Positions 1-7,844 of a stretch of 14,936 nt of DNA are shown piece by piece (the first letter of the stretch is position 1; every line of letters begins with the position of its first letter). The notes beneath the pieces were generated by a model. It searched no databases, was not told the origin of the DNA, and saw only the letters and a program-made list of their open reading frames with translations. The stretch comes from Spirochaeta sp. (GTDB lineage Bacteria; Spirochaetota; Spirochaetia; DSM-27196; Alkalispirochaetaceae), in assembly GCA_027859055.1 (NCBI GenBank), contig JAQIBO010000414.1:1-14936 (forward strand), read 5' to 3'. The position numbers and the translations under genes are program-made.

Positions 1-323
1 GCTTCAGAGAGCGTCTCGATCGTCGCGACAACGCGATTTCCGTCAACCGACAGGGTGATCGCAATAACCGGCGGCGAGGTATCGTCCGGGGCCAGCTCAA
101 GGCGTGCCGCCGCGTCGTCGGTGGAACCGACGCGGCATGTTCGCAACGGCGTGCGGGAGCGGAGTCCCGGTGTAATCGTGAAGTTGCCGTGGCTCATCCG
201 GTAGCTCGGCGTGCCGTCACCGATCTCAAGGAGCGGTGCGTCCGGAGCGTGGTGCAGAATCTGCCGACCGGCAAATTCGACGGTAACGGTAGCGTCTGTA
301 GACTGTACGTTCAGGGTGTTCAT
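1..323 (-). CDS. GH31 glycoside hydrolase, probable sulfoquinovosidase, N-terminal part (runs off left edge)
   Basis: The ATG at 323 opens a frame that stays open to the window edge: 107 codons of a longer gene. The visible part is the N-terminal beta-sandwich segment only. Residues about 28-52 contain the pattern L-x-IG-x-G, then RMSHGNFTI, then a leucine-rich stretch. This lines up with the L-x-IG-x-G...M-x-RGNF-x-I segment near the N-terminus of E. coli YihQ, the GH31 alpha-sulfoquinovosidase, as I remember it. No signal peptide is visible, so the enzyme should be cytoplasmic. The gene starts 4 bp after the TAA of the GH116 gene, with an AGAGG ribosome site inside that gene's 3' end, so the two are translationally close. 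The role as sulfoquinovosidase (release of SQ from sulfoquinovosyl glycerol) is inferred from this resemblance and from the sulfo-TK genes nearby. Catalytic residues lie outside the window; another GH31 specificity is possible. Confidence 0.72.
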   Translation of the reverse strand, partial: MNTLNVQSTDATVTVEFAGRQILHHAPDAPLLEIGDGTPSYRMSHGNFTITPGLRSRTPLRTCRVGSTDDAAARLELAPDDTSPPVIAITLSVDGNRVVATIETLSE

Positions 324-327
324 CAGG

Positions 328-2967
328 TTATAACCTCTTTGTGTTGTGATCGTGGTGAGTCGTGTCGGTGGCATAGTCCAAAAACCAGATCGCCAGGGGG
401 CGCATGTTCATCGGTGCGCGAAACCGGCCCGCCCCGTCGATCGCGGCGGGGGTGCGAAACTGCAATCCTCTCCCGTTGCCGTCGGTGTTGTAGACCGTTT
501 CCCTCAGCGCCCCGGCGATCCGGTGCGCTTCCTCGCGGAGGCCGTAGTGGGTGAGCATCGCAACGGTCATCCACGCGGAACCGAGGAGCACCTCGTTGAC
601 CTGCAGCTCATCGCCGCCGTCGCCGGCAAACGCGATGACCCCGGGGGCAGCCACCAGCAGGGGCCCAACCCGCCCGTGGTGGTACTGTTCCAGGTTGTAT
701 CGCACCACCGCCTGCAGATGTGCGACGATTTGCCGGCGCCGGATACCGTCTCCATTGTCGCCTCCATCGTCGCGGTCAACGATCAGGTGTCCCAGTCCGG
801 CCAGGTCGGCGAAGTACAAGCCGATCAGCGCGTCCGCCATCAGGGATTCGGTGTAGCGGCCCTCATCGCACAGGCGGAAATACTCTCCGTTCCAGAGGTG
901 CGAAACAAACCCGACACTCCCGCGGCGCAGGCGCGTGTCGCATTCCCGGGCCAGATCCTCCTCGTCGTGTTCGCGTGCCCAGACGGTGAGCGCCGCCAGC
1001 GCAGCCAGGGTCATGCCGCCGCTGTACGCCGCGTGGCCGCGAATTCCCAGATTGTCCCACGTGCTGTCGCCAAACTCGTCGTGAACCAGCAGGCCGTCGG
1101 CGTGGGCGTCCTGCGCCAGGAGAAACTGCCCGGCGGTCCGGATGGTGTCCCACTCCTCTGCGGTAATCGCCGTCCCCCGTTCCCGTACGTACAGGTAGAA
1201 GGTGATAATGAACCCCGGGTTGTGGTCCTTCCAGAGGTTGGAGTCGTCGCGCATCTGGTAGCCGTTCAGCCGGTGCCACGGGTCTTCCATCACCGCGCCC
1301 ACGTCATGGGGCAGCTTGCCCGCCGCCAGCATCCGGCCGCGCTGTTCACTCCGGTAAAAGATCCGCTCCTCCGGAAGCTCCAGCGGAATCGTCTGCAGCA
1401 GATCCGTAAATACCAGGGCGGCAAAGCGGGGCCACCAGCGGGCAACGGCGTACCACGCGTAGGGCCACAGGTCGGTGGTGTTGTAGTAGTAGTACCCGAC
1501 GTCGTACCCCTCAAGGATCGCCGCGTGCTCCCCCGCGCCCAAGAGCGGTTCCGGCAGGTGATCGTCCAGTTCATGGGCCCAGCGGTCCACCCAGACGGAG
1601 CCGCCGCCGTTGATGAAGTACAGCTCGTTGATCATCGCGCCGCGGACGTTGGCCGGGAACGACGGATGCGGTTGTTGAGGTGCGGCGCTGGCGCGGGTCG
1701 CTGTCGGACGGGGCGCGACTGTGCGGGAGCCGTCAAGAACGGTCGCGTGCCACCGGTCGATCTCTTCTCGCGTTGCGTCCGCCGCCGTTGCGGCATCCGC
1801 GGCGATCTCAAGCGCGTTGGTGCCGGTTGTGCCCCACGCGGAGGTATAGCGGCGGTACCAGTGGCGTCCTTCGCCAAACGTTACCACCGGCATGTCAAAC
1901 GCCAGCGTGTAGGTCACGCTGCGAGCCGCGCCGGGGGCCAGATCAAATCCGCGGTGGACCGCCGACGCCAGCGCTTCATCCCAGTGGGCGCGCCAGGTTG
2001 CCCCCGTTTCCGGGAGCATGCCGGTACGACGAAAGTGTTCTTCCGCCCACGCGACGGTGTGTCCCTGATCGGCGGGGGCACGGTCTATCTTTGTCGTTCC
2101 CGCCTTGAGGCACGCCGCAACGGAAACGCGGTCATCGCCGTCACCGGGTGAATATACGGCAACCTCGCCCTCCATCTCCTCTTGTACGGGACGGCCGGGG
2201 GTGCGCTGCTGCACCGCGGCCACCACAGATGTTCCGTCGGGGCGCGTGTCCCGCATCGCGTTCGCGGTATTTCCGGCGTGGGTCTGCCCCGGCCACGACC
2301 GCGCCGGCTGGTCCACCGCGGTTATCCGGGCGGTTCGCCACCCGAGCAGATTGGGCCAGAAACACGTGGTATCCACGGCAACCGGGCCGGGGGCGCGGTT
2401 TATCACGGTGATCGTTGCGTGCCACACGGGGCTGGCAGCCCTGGGGGGAGCATCCGGTTTCTCCGGGACCACCAACGGACCAAACAGCTCCAGAACGACT
2501 TCAACCGGCATATCGTCGCCGCTGTAGTGCTCGTGAATGACGGGAAAGAGGGAATACACGGTACGGTGGCGGCCCGGCGTGGACGGATCGGCCAGGCGGA
2601 GGTAGCCGGTGGGTACACGTTCGCTTGCGGGCCGGTCTTCGCGTGCAGGCGGCACAGCGTTCGGCGGGGAGGGCGCCCCAGCCGTTGCGTCGTCACCCGC
2701 CGGCGCCCAGCGGACGCCGAAAAACGCGCTGTCGATCGACTGGTTGACGTGGTACCCCGGCTGAAGGTGCCAGCGGGAAAACTGTCCGTCCAGGTTGCGT
2801 CCCACCACCGGAGCGCCGATGCCGCCGAGAAAGAGCCCGGCCAGAACGCCGTCATCGTGGCTGTCCGGCTTGGCGGTCCATGACGACTCGGTGCGCGTAT
2901 CGCTATCGTATATATGTCCGTTTCGGAGGCGGTCGCGGTACTCCGAAACGCGGGTCCACGGGTTCAT
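328..2967 (-). CDS. GH116 (GBA2/DUF608-like) glycoside hydrolase with altered sugar-binding site
   Basis: This 879-residue protein has the two-domain layout of GH116. An N-terminal beta-sandwich carries the signatures LGGIGAPVVGR and GQFSRWHLQPG (about 47-71). A C-terminal (alpha/alpha)6 domain holds NELYF (447-451, E448 the presumed nucleophile) and GDSTWDNLG...AAYSGG (633-651, D634 the presumed acid/base). Family enzymes are retaining beta-glycosidases. Two usually conserved acidic positions are missing: the DGGT after NELYF reads GGGS (454-457), and the TPEA motif reads TPAA (A841), while the following Arg (R850, in FRAP) is kept. There is no signal peptide, so it is probably cytoplasmic. 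It lies between the permease genes and the GH31 gene in what looks like one operon. The start at 2967 has GGAG and AAGG stretches upstream. The family call is firm; the substrate is unknown, but context suggests a sulfoquinovose-containing glycoside. Confidence 0.88.
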   Translation of the reverse strand: MNPWTRVSEYRDRLRNGHIYDSDTRTESSWTAKPDSHDDGVLAGLFLGGIGAPVVGRNLDGQFSRWHLQPGYHVNQSIDSAFFGVRWAPAGDDATAGAPSPPNAVPPAREDRPASERVPTGYLRLADPSTPGRHRTVYSLFPVIHEHYSGDDMPVEVVLELFGPLVVPEKPDAPPRAASPVWHATITVINRAPGPVAVDTTCFWPNLLGWRTARITAVDQPARSWPGQTHAGNTANAMRDTRPDGTSVVAAVQQRTPGRPVQEEMEGEVAVYSPGDGDDRVSVAACLKAGTTKIDRAPADQGHTVAWAEEHFRRTGMLPETGATWRAHWDEALASAVHRGFDLAPGAARSVTYTLAFDMPVVTFGEGRHWYRRYTSAWGTTGTNALEIAADAATAADATREEIDRWHATVLDGSRTVAPRPTATRASAAPQQPHPSFPANVRGAMINELYFINGGGSVWVDRWAHELDDHLPEPLLGAGEHAAILEGYDVGYYYYNTTDLWPYAWYAVARWWPRFAALVFTDLLQTIPLELPEERIFYRSEQRGRMLAAGKLPHDVGAVMEDPWHRLNGYQMRDDSNLWKDHNPGFIITFYLYVRERGTAITAEEWDTIRTAGQFLLAQDAHADGLLVHDEFGDSTWDNLGIRGHAAYSGGMTLAALAALTVWAREHDEEDLARECDTRLRRGSVGFVSHLWNGEYFRLCDEGRYTESLMADALIGLYFADLAGLGHLIVDRDDGGDNGDGIRRRQIVAHLQAVVRYNLEQYHHGRVGPLLVAAPGVIAFAGDGGDELQVNEVLLGSAWMTVAMLTHYGLREEAHRIAGALRETVYNTDGNGRGLQFRTPAAIDGAGRFRAPMNMRPLAIWFLDYATDTTHHDHNTKRL

Positions 2968-2992
2968 CTGTCGGTACCTTTTCTCCGGTCAG

Positions 2993-3011
2993 GGCGCCGC
3001 AACGCGACGCC
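2993..3011 (-). repeat. Short intergenic hairpin between permease and GH116 genes
   Basis: Read on the minus strand, an 8-bp stem (GGCGTCGC pairing with GCGGCGCC, one G-U wobble) closes a 3-nt loop in the 74-bp gap between the second permease and the GH116 gene. No T-run follows, so it is not a standard intrinsic terminator. It could slow transcript decay or separate transporter from hydrolase expression, or be chance in GC-rich DNA. Confidence 0.3.
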
Positions 3012-3041
3012 TGCCGGTTCGTTCTGAATATTGTGAGCGGG

Positions 3042-3899
3042 TCAGCCCTTCACCGCACCGGCGGTAAGGCCGGAAATGATCTTGTCATGCAAAAAGATGT
3101 AGACCACCACGGTGGGAATCATCGTCAGCACGATCGCCGCAAACATCCCGGCGTAGTCGGTGCGAAACTGACTGGTGAAAAAGCGAATCGCCAGCTGGAC
3201 GGTGCGTGCGCTGCGGGAGGAGGTGAGCAGCAGGGCGTAAATAAACTCGTTCCAGCAGTAGATAAAGCTGAACGTCCCGGCGGTTATCAGACCCGGTCGT
3301 GCCAGGGGCATTATAATCCTGCTGTAGCGCTGGAAAAAGCTGCATCCGTCGATCTCCGCGGAGTCTTCCAGCTCTCTGGGAATTGCGGTCATAAAGCTGC
3401 TGATCAGAAACGTGGAAATCGGAATGTTAATCGCCGCGTAGGTGACGATCAGCGCCAGGAGGCGGTCGTAAATTCCGAGGTTCACGATAATCGTGTAGTA
3501 GGGAACCATCAGCGCCACAATCGGGATCAATACCCCCGCAGTGATCGCGGTAAATATCGTTTTACGCAGCGGAAAGGACTCGCGGGCGATCACAAACGAT
3601 GCCAGCGAGGTCACAAGCAGGTTAAACGCCGTTGCCAGAGACGCGACGATGACCGAATTGAGGAAGAACTGGTGCAGCCCGGAGATCGTGATCGCGTTGG
3701 AGAAATTCTGAAACTGCCACGTCGCTGGAAGTGCGAAGGGCTGCGTCTGGATTTCCAGGTTCGTCTTGAACGCCGATGTGGTCAGCCACAGCAACGGAAA
3801 GAGCGCGTTCACCAGGTAGGTGATTAACACCACCCATTTGCGGCCGTTAGTGGAGACGCGGATCGGAAGACTCGTCTGAGTCAAACTGTCGTGTGCCAT
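3042..3899 (-). CDS. Carbohydrate ABC transporter permease, MalG type
   Basis: This 285-residue inner-membrane protein forms one half of the transport channel. It has about six hydrophobic membrane segments, starting near residue 21. The EAA loop that contacts the ATPase is clear at about 178-202 (EDSAEIDG...IIMPLARP). The start at 3899 is chosen over an in-frame ATG at 3953 because a strong AGGAGG site lies just upstream; the longer form would overlap the preceding gene and translate that site. The gene follows the MalF-type permease by 16 bp and precedes the GH116 gene by 74 bp. The nearby catabolic genes suggest transport of sulfoquinovose or a sulfoquinovosyl glycoside. Specificity cannot be read from the permease itself. 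Confidence 0.92.
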   Translation of the reverse strand: MAHDSLTQTSLPIRVSTNGRKWVVLITYLVNALFPLLWLTTSAFKTNLEIQTQPFALPATWQFQNFSNAITISGLHQFFLNSVIVASLATAFNLLVTSLASFVIARESFPLRKTIFTAITAGVLIPIVALMVPYYTIIVNLGIYDRLLALIVTYAAINIPISTFLISSFMTAIPRELEDSAEIDGCSFFQRYSRIIMPLARPGLITAGTFSFIYCWNEFIYALLLTSSRSARTVQLAIRFFTSQFRTDYAGMFAAIVLTMIPTVVVYIFLHDKIISGLTAGAVKG

Positions 3900-3915
3900 A
3901 TCTTTCCCTCCTCCT

Positions 3916-4812
3916 TTACTGTTGCGCGTCGCCGACGGCGTCCGTCTTTCCAAAGACGCGCTGGAGGCCGGTGAGGACCACCACTCCGAGTATGATCAGC
4001 AAAATCCCCGTGGCGGCGGCCTGACCGTAGTCCAGACCGGCCATGCGGCGATACATAAACAGTCCCAGAATCGGGGTCTGGTTGGCGGGCCCACCGGCGG
4101 TCATGAGAAACGTGGTTTCAAACTGCCGCAGGGCAAACGCTACCGCCAGCGTGCCGGCGGTGACGATAATGCCACGGATCACCGGCAGCGTGATAAAGAG
4201 CTCCTGCTGGAGCACGTTGGCGCCGTCCATTACCGCAGCCTCGTAAAACTCGCGCGGAACAGACATCGTTCCGGCCAGGATAATGACCATGAAATACCCG
4301 ACGTAAATCTGATAGGAGAAAATAACCGCCGGCAGGGCCGTGTCTATTTCTCCAAGCCAGTTGCGGGCGAGGTGTTCCGCCCCGATCGACTCAAGAAAGT
4401 GGTTAATGAGACCGAACTCCGGGTTGTACAGCGCGGACCACATCATCGCCAGCGCAACCAGGGAGATCACGTTGGGGAGAAAGTAGACGGTGCGAAAGAA
4501 CTTCCATCCTCGGGGAGCTCGTGTCAGAACCAGTGCCAGCAAGAGTGCCAGCGGAATCTGCAAAAGCGCCGCCGAAAGAGCCCAGATTATGTTGTTCTTA
4601 ATCGACGTCTGGAACACTCCATCAGTAAAAAGCTCGCTGAAGTTTTCCAGACCGATGAACGACATCGACTGAATGCCATTCCATTCCATAAAGCTGAGAA
4701 ACACCAGAAACACGATCGGGTAGATGAAAAACGCGACGATCAGCGCGATCACCGGCAAGAGGAAGAGCACGATCCATTTCCCGTTTCGGTTCCGTTTTTT
4801 ATTTGTACTCAT
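3916..4812 (-). CDS. Carbohydrate ABC transporter permease, MalF/UgpA type
   Basis: This 298-residue inner-membrane protein is the partner of the downstream MalG-type permease. A basic N-terminus (NKKRNRNGK) leads into the first membrane segment at about 13-42, followed by five more. The EAA loop is at about 186-210 (PREFYEAAVMDGA...ITLP). A FIGLENF segment at about 52-58 is typical of this permease class. The start at 4812 has no good ribosome-binding site immediately upstream, so translation may be weak compared with the binding protein gene. A terminator-like hairpin separates it from that gene. It is the second gene of the left operon. Confidence 0.92.
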   Translation of the reverse strand: MSTNKKRNRNGKWIVLFLLPVIALIVAFFIYPIVFLVFLSFMEWNGIQSMSFIGLENFSELFTDGVFQTSIKNNIIWALSAALLQIPLALLLALVLTRAPRGWKFFRTVYFLPNVISLVALAMMWSALYNPEFGLINHFLESIGAEHLARNWLGEIDTALPAVIFSYQIYVGYFMVIILAGTMSVPREFYEAAVMDGANVLQQELFITLPVIRGIIVTAGTLAVAFALRQFETTFLMTAGGPANQTPILGLFMYRRMAGLDYGQAAATGILLIILGVVVLTGLQRVFGKTDAVGDAQQ

Positions 4813-4830
4813 AGGTCATTGTACCGGATA

Positions 4831-4863
4831 AAGAAGAAAAGAGCCCCGGCACTGCCGGGGCTC
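4831..4863 (-). terminator. Intrinsic terminator-like hairpin between binding-protein and permease genes
   Basis: A perfect 10-bp stem (GAGCCCCGGC and its complement, 4841-4850 and 4854-4863) closes a 3-nt loop. On the minus strand it is followed by the T-rich run TTTTCTTCTT (4840 to 4831). On the plus strand no T-run follows, so it acts in the direction of the transporter operon. It lies 18 bp past the end of the binding-protein gene and before the permease start. Partial termination here would give more binding protein than permease, a common arrangement in ABC operons. Confidence 0.82.
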
Positions 4864-4881
4864 AGGATTATCCGCGGGGGG

Positions 4882-6144
4882 TTATTCCGCAGCTTCGAGC
4901 ATATCCACAAACTCTGCGGGAGAGCGGTCGTTGAGAACCATCTCGCCGATCGCCTGGCCGAGTTCGTATACCACGTCGACGGGTTTCGCCGCTTCCATGT
5001 GGTCGATGAGGAACTTAGCCTCGTTTCCGGCCTGGATAAACTGCTGCTGCAGCGGATCAACCTCGTCGCCCGGTTGCAGTTCAAACTCAACCGCCAGTAG
5101 CGAACCCGCCGCCAGGGAGACCCGTCGGGAACTCTCGGGGTTGGTGAGATGCTTCAGGAAGGTGATGACCGCTTCGCGCCGCGCGGGATCGTCGGTTGCC
5201 GCCGCTGCAATATTGGTGTGCAGCCAGCCAACCTGGTGTCCGTAGTGCTCACCCGCCTTGGGTGCCGGAGCCAACTGGGTTGCCTCGTACACGTCCGGAG
5301 CGTTGTCGCGGATGTTACCGATAAACCACGGACCGTTGATAAACATCGCCGTGCGTCCCGCCATGTAGTGACCGCTGGATACGCCCGCATCAGCGCCGAT
5401 CGCGTCACGGGTGGTGTTGCCGTTGGTGTACAGGCGCTTCAGGATCGCAGCCGCCTCTTCAAACGCCGGATCGTCCCAGTCCCGGCTATATGCGTTGGGC
5501 CCGCCAAAGCTCCCGAGGAAGTGGGTATACCACAGCATCGAAGTCCACGAGTTGGTACCACCGGTCATCTGGCTGGTAGGGACCACGTCGATCGCTTTCA
5601 GTTTCTCGGTGGCGTCCCAGAACTCGTCCATCGTTTCAGGGAATTTGTCGATACCCGCCTCCGCGAAGAGGTCGGTGTTGTACCAGATCGGGGTAAACGC
5701 AATCTCATACGGCAGCGACTTGGTGGCGCCGTCGATCGTTGTGGTGTCGATGTTACCCTGATTGAACGTATCGCCCCACGCACCGTTAAGATCATCGGTG
5801 AAATCCATCAACATATCACTGTCATAGTAGACAGCGGTTGTCGGATTGAGCTTGAACGTAAAGATGTCCGGCGGTCGTCGAGCGGCCAGCCGCGTGCGGA
5901 TCGTGTCCTCGTAGCCGTCGTAATCCGGCTGAGGCTCTACATCCACGCGAATACTCCCGGCGTGTTCTTCGTTGAACTCCGCCACCAGCTCCGCCATGAT
6001 ATCGGCTTTTGAATCCTGACCAACCCAGATGCTGGGCCACGTCAGAACGATTTCGCCCTGTTCCTCCGCCTGACCGGAGCCAAACAGGGGCAGAGCAGCG
6101 AACAGCAGCACGAGAAAAAGTGCTACATAACGGTTCGTCTTCAT
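4882..6144 (-). CDS. Sugar ABC transporter substrate-binding protein (extracytoplasmic)
   Basis: This 420-residue protein is of the MalE/UgpB-like family 1 binding-protein type. The N-terminus MKTNR plus a hydrophobic core to about residue 21 is a signal peptide. It ends in GSGQAEE with no lipobox Cys, a form I associate with spirochaete binding proteins. The mature part begins with a beta strand (EIVLTWPSIW) and later has AMFINGPWFIGN (about 273-284), typical of the family. The start at 6144 has a perfect AGGAGG site 6 bp upstream. It is the first gene of the left operon, with a strong promoter just upstream. It likely binds the imported sugar or glycoside and delivers it to the two permeases. 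Sulfoquinovose or sulfoquinovosyl glycerol as ligand is inferred from context only. No ATPase gene is in the window. Confidence 0.93.
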   Translation of the reverse strand: MKTNRYVALFLVLLFAALPLFGSGQAEEQGEIVLTWPSIWVGQDSKADIMAELVAEFNEEHAGSIRVDVEPQPDYDGYEDTIRTRLAARRPPDIFTFKLNPTTAVYYDSDMLMDFTDDLNGAWGDTFNQGNIDTTTIDGATKSLPYEIAFTPIWYNTDLFAEAGIDKFPETMDEFWDATEKLKAIDVVPTSQMTGGTNSWTSMLWYTHFLGSFGGPNAYSRDWDDPAFEEAAAILKRLYTNGNTTRDAIGADAGVSSGHYMAGRTAMFINGPWFIGNIRDNAPDVYEATQLAPAPKAGEHYGHQVGWLHTNIAAAATDDPARREAVITFLKHLTNPESSRRVSLAAGSLLAVEFELQPGDEVDPLQQQFIQAGNEAKFLIDHMEAAKPVDVVYELGQAIGEMVLNDRSPAEFVDMLEAAE

Positions 6145-6157
6145 ACGTACCTCCTAA

Positions 6158-6180
6158 TTTTCTTTCTAAAAGTAAGTAAA
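6158..6180. promoter_or_regulatory. Probable ROK operator at the transporter operon promoter
   Basis: A 23-bp element of 8-7-8 form: left half TTTTCTTT, 7-bp spacer, right half TAAGTAAA. The right half is identical to that of the site before the transketolase genes. It begins on the first base of the proposed -10 box, so a bound repressor would block RNA polymerase. The left half matches the other sites less well (5 of 8 against TTTAGTTA). Confidence 0.62.
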
Positions 6181-6203
6181 ACACGAGTGAAGTGAGCTGT
6201 CAA
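6175..6203 (-). promoter_or_regulatory. Promoter of the transporter/hydrolase operon
   Basis: Minus strand: -35 TTGACA (6203 to 6198, perfect consensus), 17-bp spacer, -10 TTTACT (6180 to 6175). TG sits one base before the -10, giving an extended -10 form. It lies 31 bp upstream of the binding-protein start, and the operator overlaps the -10. Confidence 0.7.
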
Positions 6204-6205
6204 CG

Positions 6206-6230
6206 AATTCCCGCTGTGGAACGCGGAATT
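6206..6230. repeat. Imperfect inverted repeat in the divergent intergenic region
   Basis: AATTCCCGC (6206-6214) is an inverted match, with one bulged base, to GCGGAATT (6223-6230). It lies just upstream of the -35 box of the minus-strand promoter. A related GCGGAAATTCCC lies near 6313. It could be a binding site for a second regulator, but nothing identifies one. Confidence 0.25.
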
Positions 6231-6324
6231 TGCTTGACTACGCCTTTTCCGCCCGAATGCATGCACCACAACCGCTTACGACCGTGCACATAGCCAACTC
6301 GTGTTTTGGTCAGCGGAAATTCCC

Positions 6325-6353
6325 TTTACCGCAGTGGATATCTCGTGTACGAT
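6325..6353 (+). promoter_or_regulatory. Promoter of the isomerase gene
   Basis: -35 TTTACC (6325-6330), 17-bp spacer, -10 TACGAT (6348-6353), with CTCGTG directly before the -10. The same CTCGTG-like element precedes the -10 of the other promoters in the window. It lies 47 bp before the isomerase ATG, and an operator starts 3 bp downstream. Confidence 0.5.
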
Positions 6354-6356
6354 TTA

Positions 6357-6379
6357 GTTAGTTACTGAAAATAAATAAA
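6357..6379. promoter_or_regulatory. Probable ROK operator before the isomerase gene
   Basis: An 8-7-8 element with halves GTTAGTTA and TAAATAAA around the spacer CTGAAAA. It shares the 13-bp core TTACTGAAAATAA exactly (in reverse orientation) with the site before the transketolase genes. It lies between the proposed -10 and the ribosome site, a position suited to repression. Confidence 0.7.
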
Positions 6380-6400
6380 CAGCAAGTGAAGAGGAAGCAG

Positions 6401-7843
6401 ATGAGTAACAGCACAGCCCGTGAGGCAGACCTTCAAGGTGACGAGGCGCGCGCCGCAGGTGTGATCGAGAAACCGGTCATCGGACTGATGATAATGGGCC
6501 GTAAGCGCCCCGGTTTTGACCCGGAGTGGGGCGCCGCCGTTCAAAAACGGATAGCCGCCCGGCTCAAGGCGTTTCCCTGGCATGTGGTCACGCCCTCGCA
6601 GAACATCGCCGACCAGGCGGAACTGAAGCGCGCGGTGGAACAGTGTCGCCAGGAAGGGGTTGCGACGCTCCTCCTCGTCCAGCCCACGATCTCCGACGGT
6701 CGCCTGGCGCCGTTGCTTTCCCGCCTGTGGGACAAACCTCTCGTTCTCTGGGCAACAACGGAAAAACCGTCCGGGGCGATGATAAGCGCCAACTCTCTGG
6801 TGGGTACCCACGTCATGGCAGCCACGTTACGCCAGCTAGGTCATCCCCTGGAAATTGTCTACGGCGATCCCGATGATTCCCTGACCCAAGAGCGTCTTCG
6901 CCAGGCGATCTCCGCGGTGCACGCCGCTGACGCAATCGTTGGGCGCAGTGTGGGCCTGATTGGCTACCACGCCCCGGGGTTCGTCGATTTCCATACCGAT
7001 CCGGTCTTTCTCAACGACAGTCTCGCGTCACAACTGTACCATCTCAACACGCCGGAACTGATCGACCGTGTTCAGAGCTATACCGACGATCAGATCGCCG
7101 CCGATCTTGCGGCTTTTAAGAAACTCGGCGTACCCGAAGGCCCGGATTTTGCCACGGCGGTCGCCGCCGCCGGGAGCACCGCGGAAGAGGCTTTGGCGAT
7201 GCAGGCGCGGTACTATCGCGCCTTTCGCGACTACTTCGCCGAGGAACGGTTTGACGTCCTCGCGTTCCGCTGCTGGCCGGACCTCCCGACCGTGCTGGGC
7301 CACTGGCCGTATTTCGCACTCGCGCGCCTTGTCTCGGAAGGGTTTCCGATCGCGATGGAAGGCGACGTGGACGGTGCACTCTGCTCCCGTATCGCCGAGA
7401 GCGCGGAGATCGGTCCGGTGTATCTGTCTGACTGGTTGGAGCACGACCACAACAGCATCACGATCTGGCACACCGGGGCGGCGCCGTTTCAACTGTGTGA
7501 GCCGATCGGCCGGGACGGCGGACCGCGCCTGGGCGTGCAGTTCAACAACAAAAAGCCAACCGTCGTGGAAGCGTCGATTAAATCGGATGAGGACGTCACA
7601 GCGTTTCGCATCTGGCGCTATGATGGCGAGTACCACATGACCGCGCTGGAAGGACGAACCGAAAAACCACGGCGCGAGCTGATGGCCACCAACGGCCGAT
7701 TCGTCACCGATGAAGTGGACGTACGCGACTGGTTTGAAGAGATGGTGCAGATCGGGATGCCGCACCACCTCTGTATCGTTCACGGCCACTACGCGGACAC
7801 ATTGCGGCGCGTCGCGCGGTTGACGGGGATGGAGTGGGTTTAA
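6401..7843 (+). CDS. sqvD: L-fucose/L-arabinose isomerase-superfamily enzyme, probable sulfoquinovose isomerase
   Basis: This 480-residue protein has the fold signatures of the FucI/AraA-like ketol isomerases. MEGDVDGAL (319-327, E320), YLSDW (341-345, D344) and IWHTGAAP (355-362, H357) are the likely metal-binding and catalytic region, and HHLCIVHGH (455-463) is near the C-terminus. The proposed reaction is sulfoquinovose to 6-deoxy-6-sulfofructose, the first step of the sulfo-TK and sulfo-transaldolase routes; the family is right for SqvD/SftI as I recall, but the substrate is inferred from neighbours. The ATG at 6401 is preferred to an upstream in-frame GTG at 6386 because GAGGAAG sits 3 bp before the ATG. 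The gene stands alone with its own promoter and operator, and its stop is 1 bp from the stop of the convergent regulator. Confidence 0.82.
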   Translation: MSNSTAREADLQGDEARAAGVIEKPVIGLMIMGRKRPGFDPEWGAAVQKRIAARLKAFPWHVVTPSQNIADQAELKRAVEQCRQEGVATLLLVQPTISDGRLAPLLSRLWDKPLVLWATTEKPSGAMISANSLVGTHVMAATLRQLGHPLEIVYGDPDDSLTQERLRQAISAVHAADAIVGRSVGLIGYHAPGFVDFHTDPVFLNDSLASQLYHLNTPELIDRVQSYTDDQIAADLAAFKKLGVPEGPDFATAVAAAGSTAEEALAMQARYYRAFRDYFAEERFDVLAFRCWPDLPTVLGHWPYFALARLVSEGFPIAMEGDVDGALCSRIAESAEIGPVYLSDWLEHDHNSITIWHTGAAPFQLCEPIGRDGGPRLGVQFNNKKPTVVEASIKSDEDVTAFRIWRYDGEYHMTALEGRTEKPRRELMATNGRFVTDEVDVRDWFEEMVQIGMPHHLCIVHGHYADTLRRVARLTGMEWV

Positions 7844-7844
7844 A

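Noticed and set aside
346..2151. Long plus-strand open frame (601 codons) opposite the GH116 gene
   Set aside because: It is the antisense of a clear GH116 gene; the protein is rich in Arg, Val and Gln with no family pattern, typical of shadow frames in GC-rich DNA.
3922..5100. Plus-strand open frame (392 codons) opposite the permease and binding-protein genes
   Set aside because: It runs across three well-supported minus-strand features including a terminator and has a His/Arg/Gln-rich composition without motifs.
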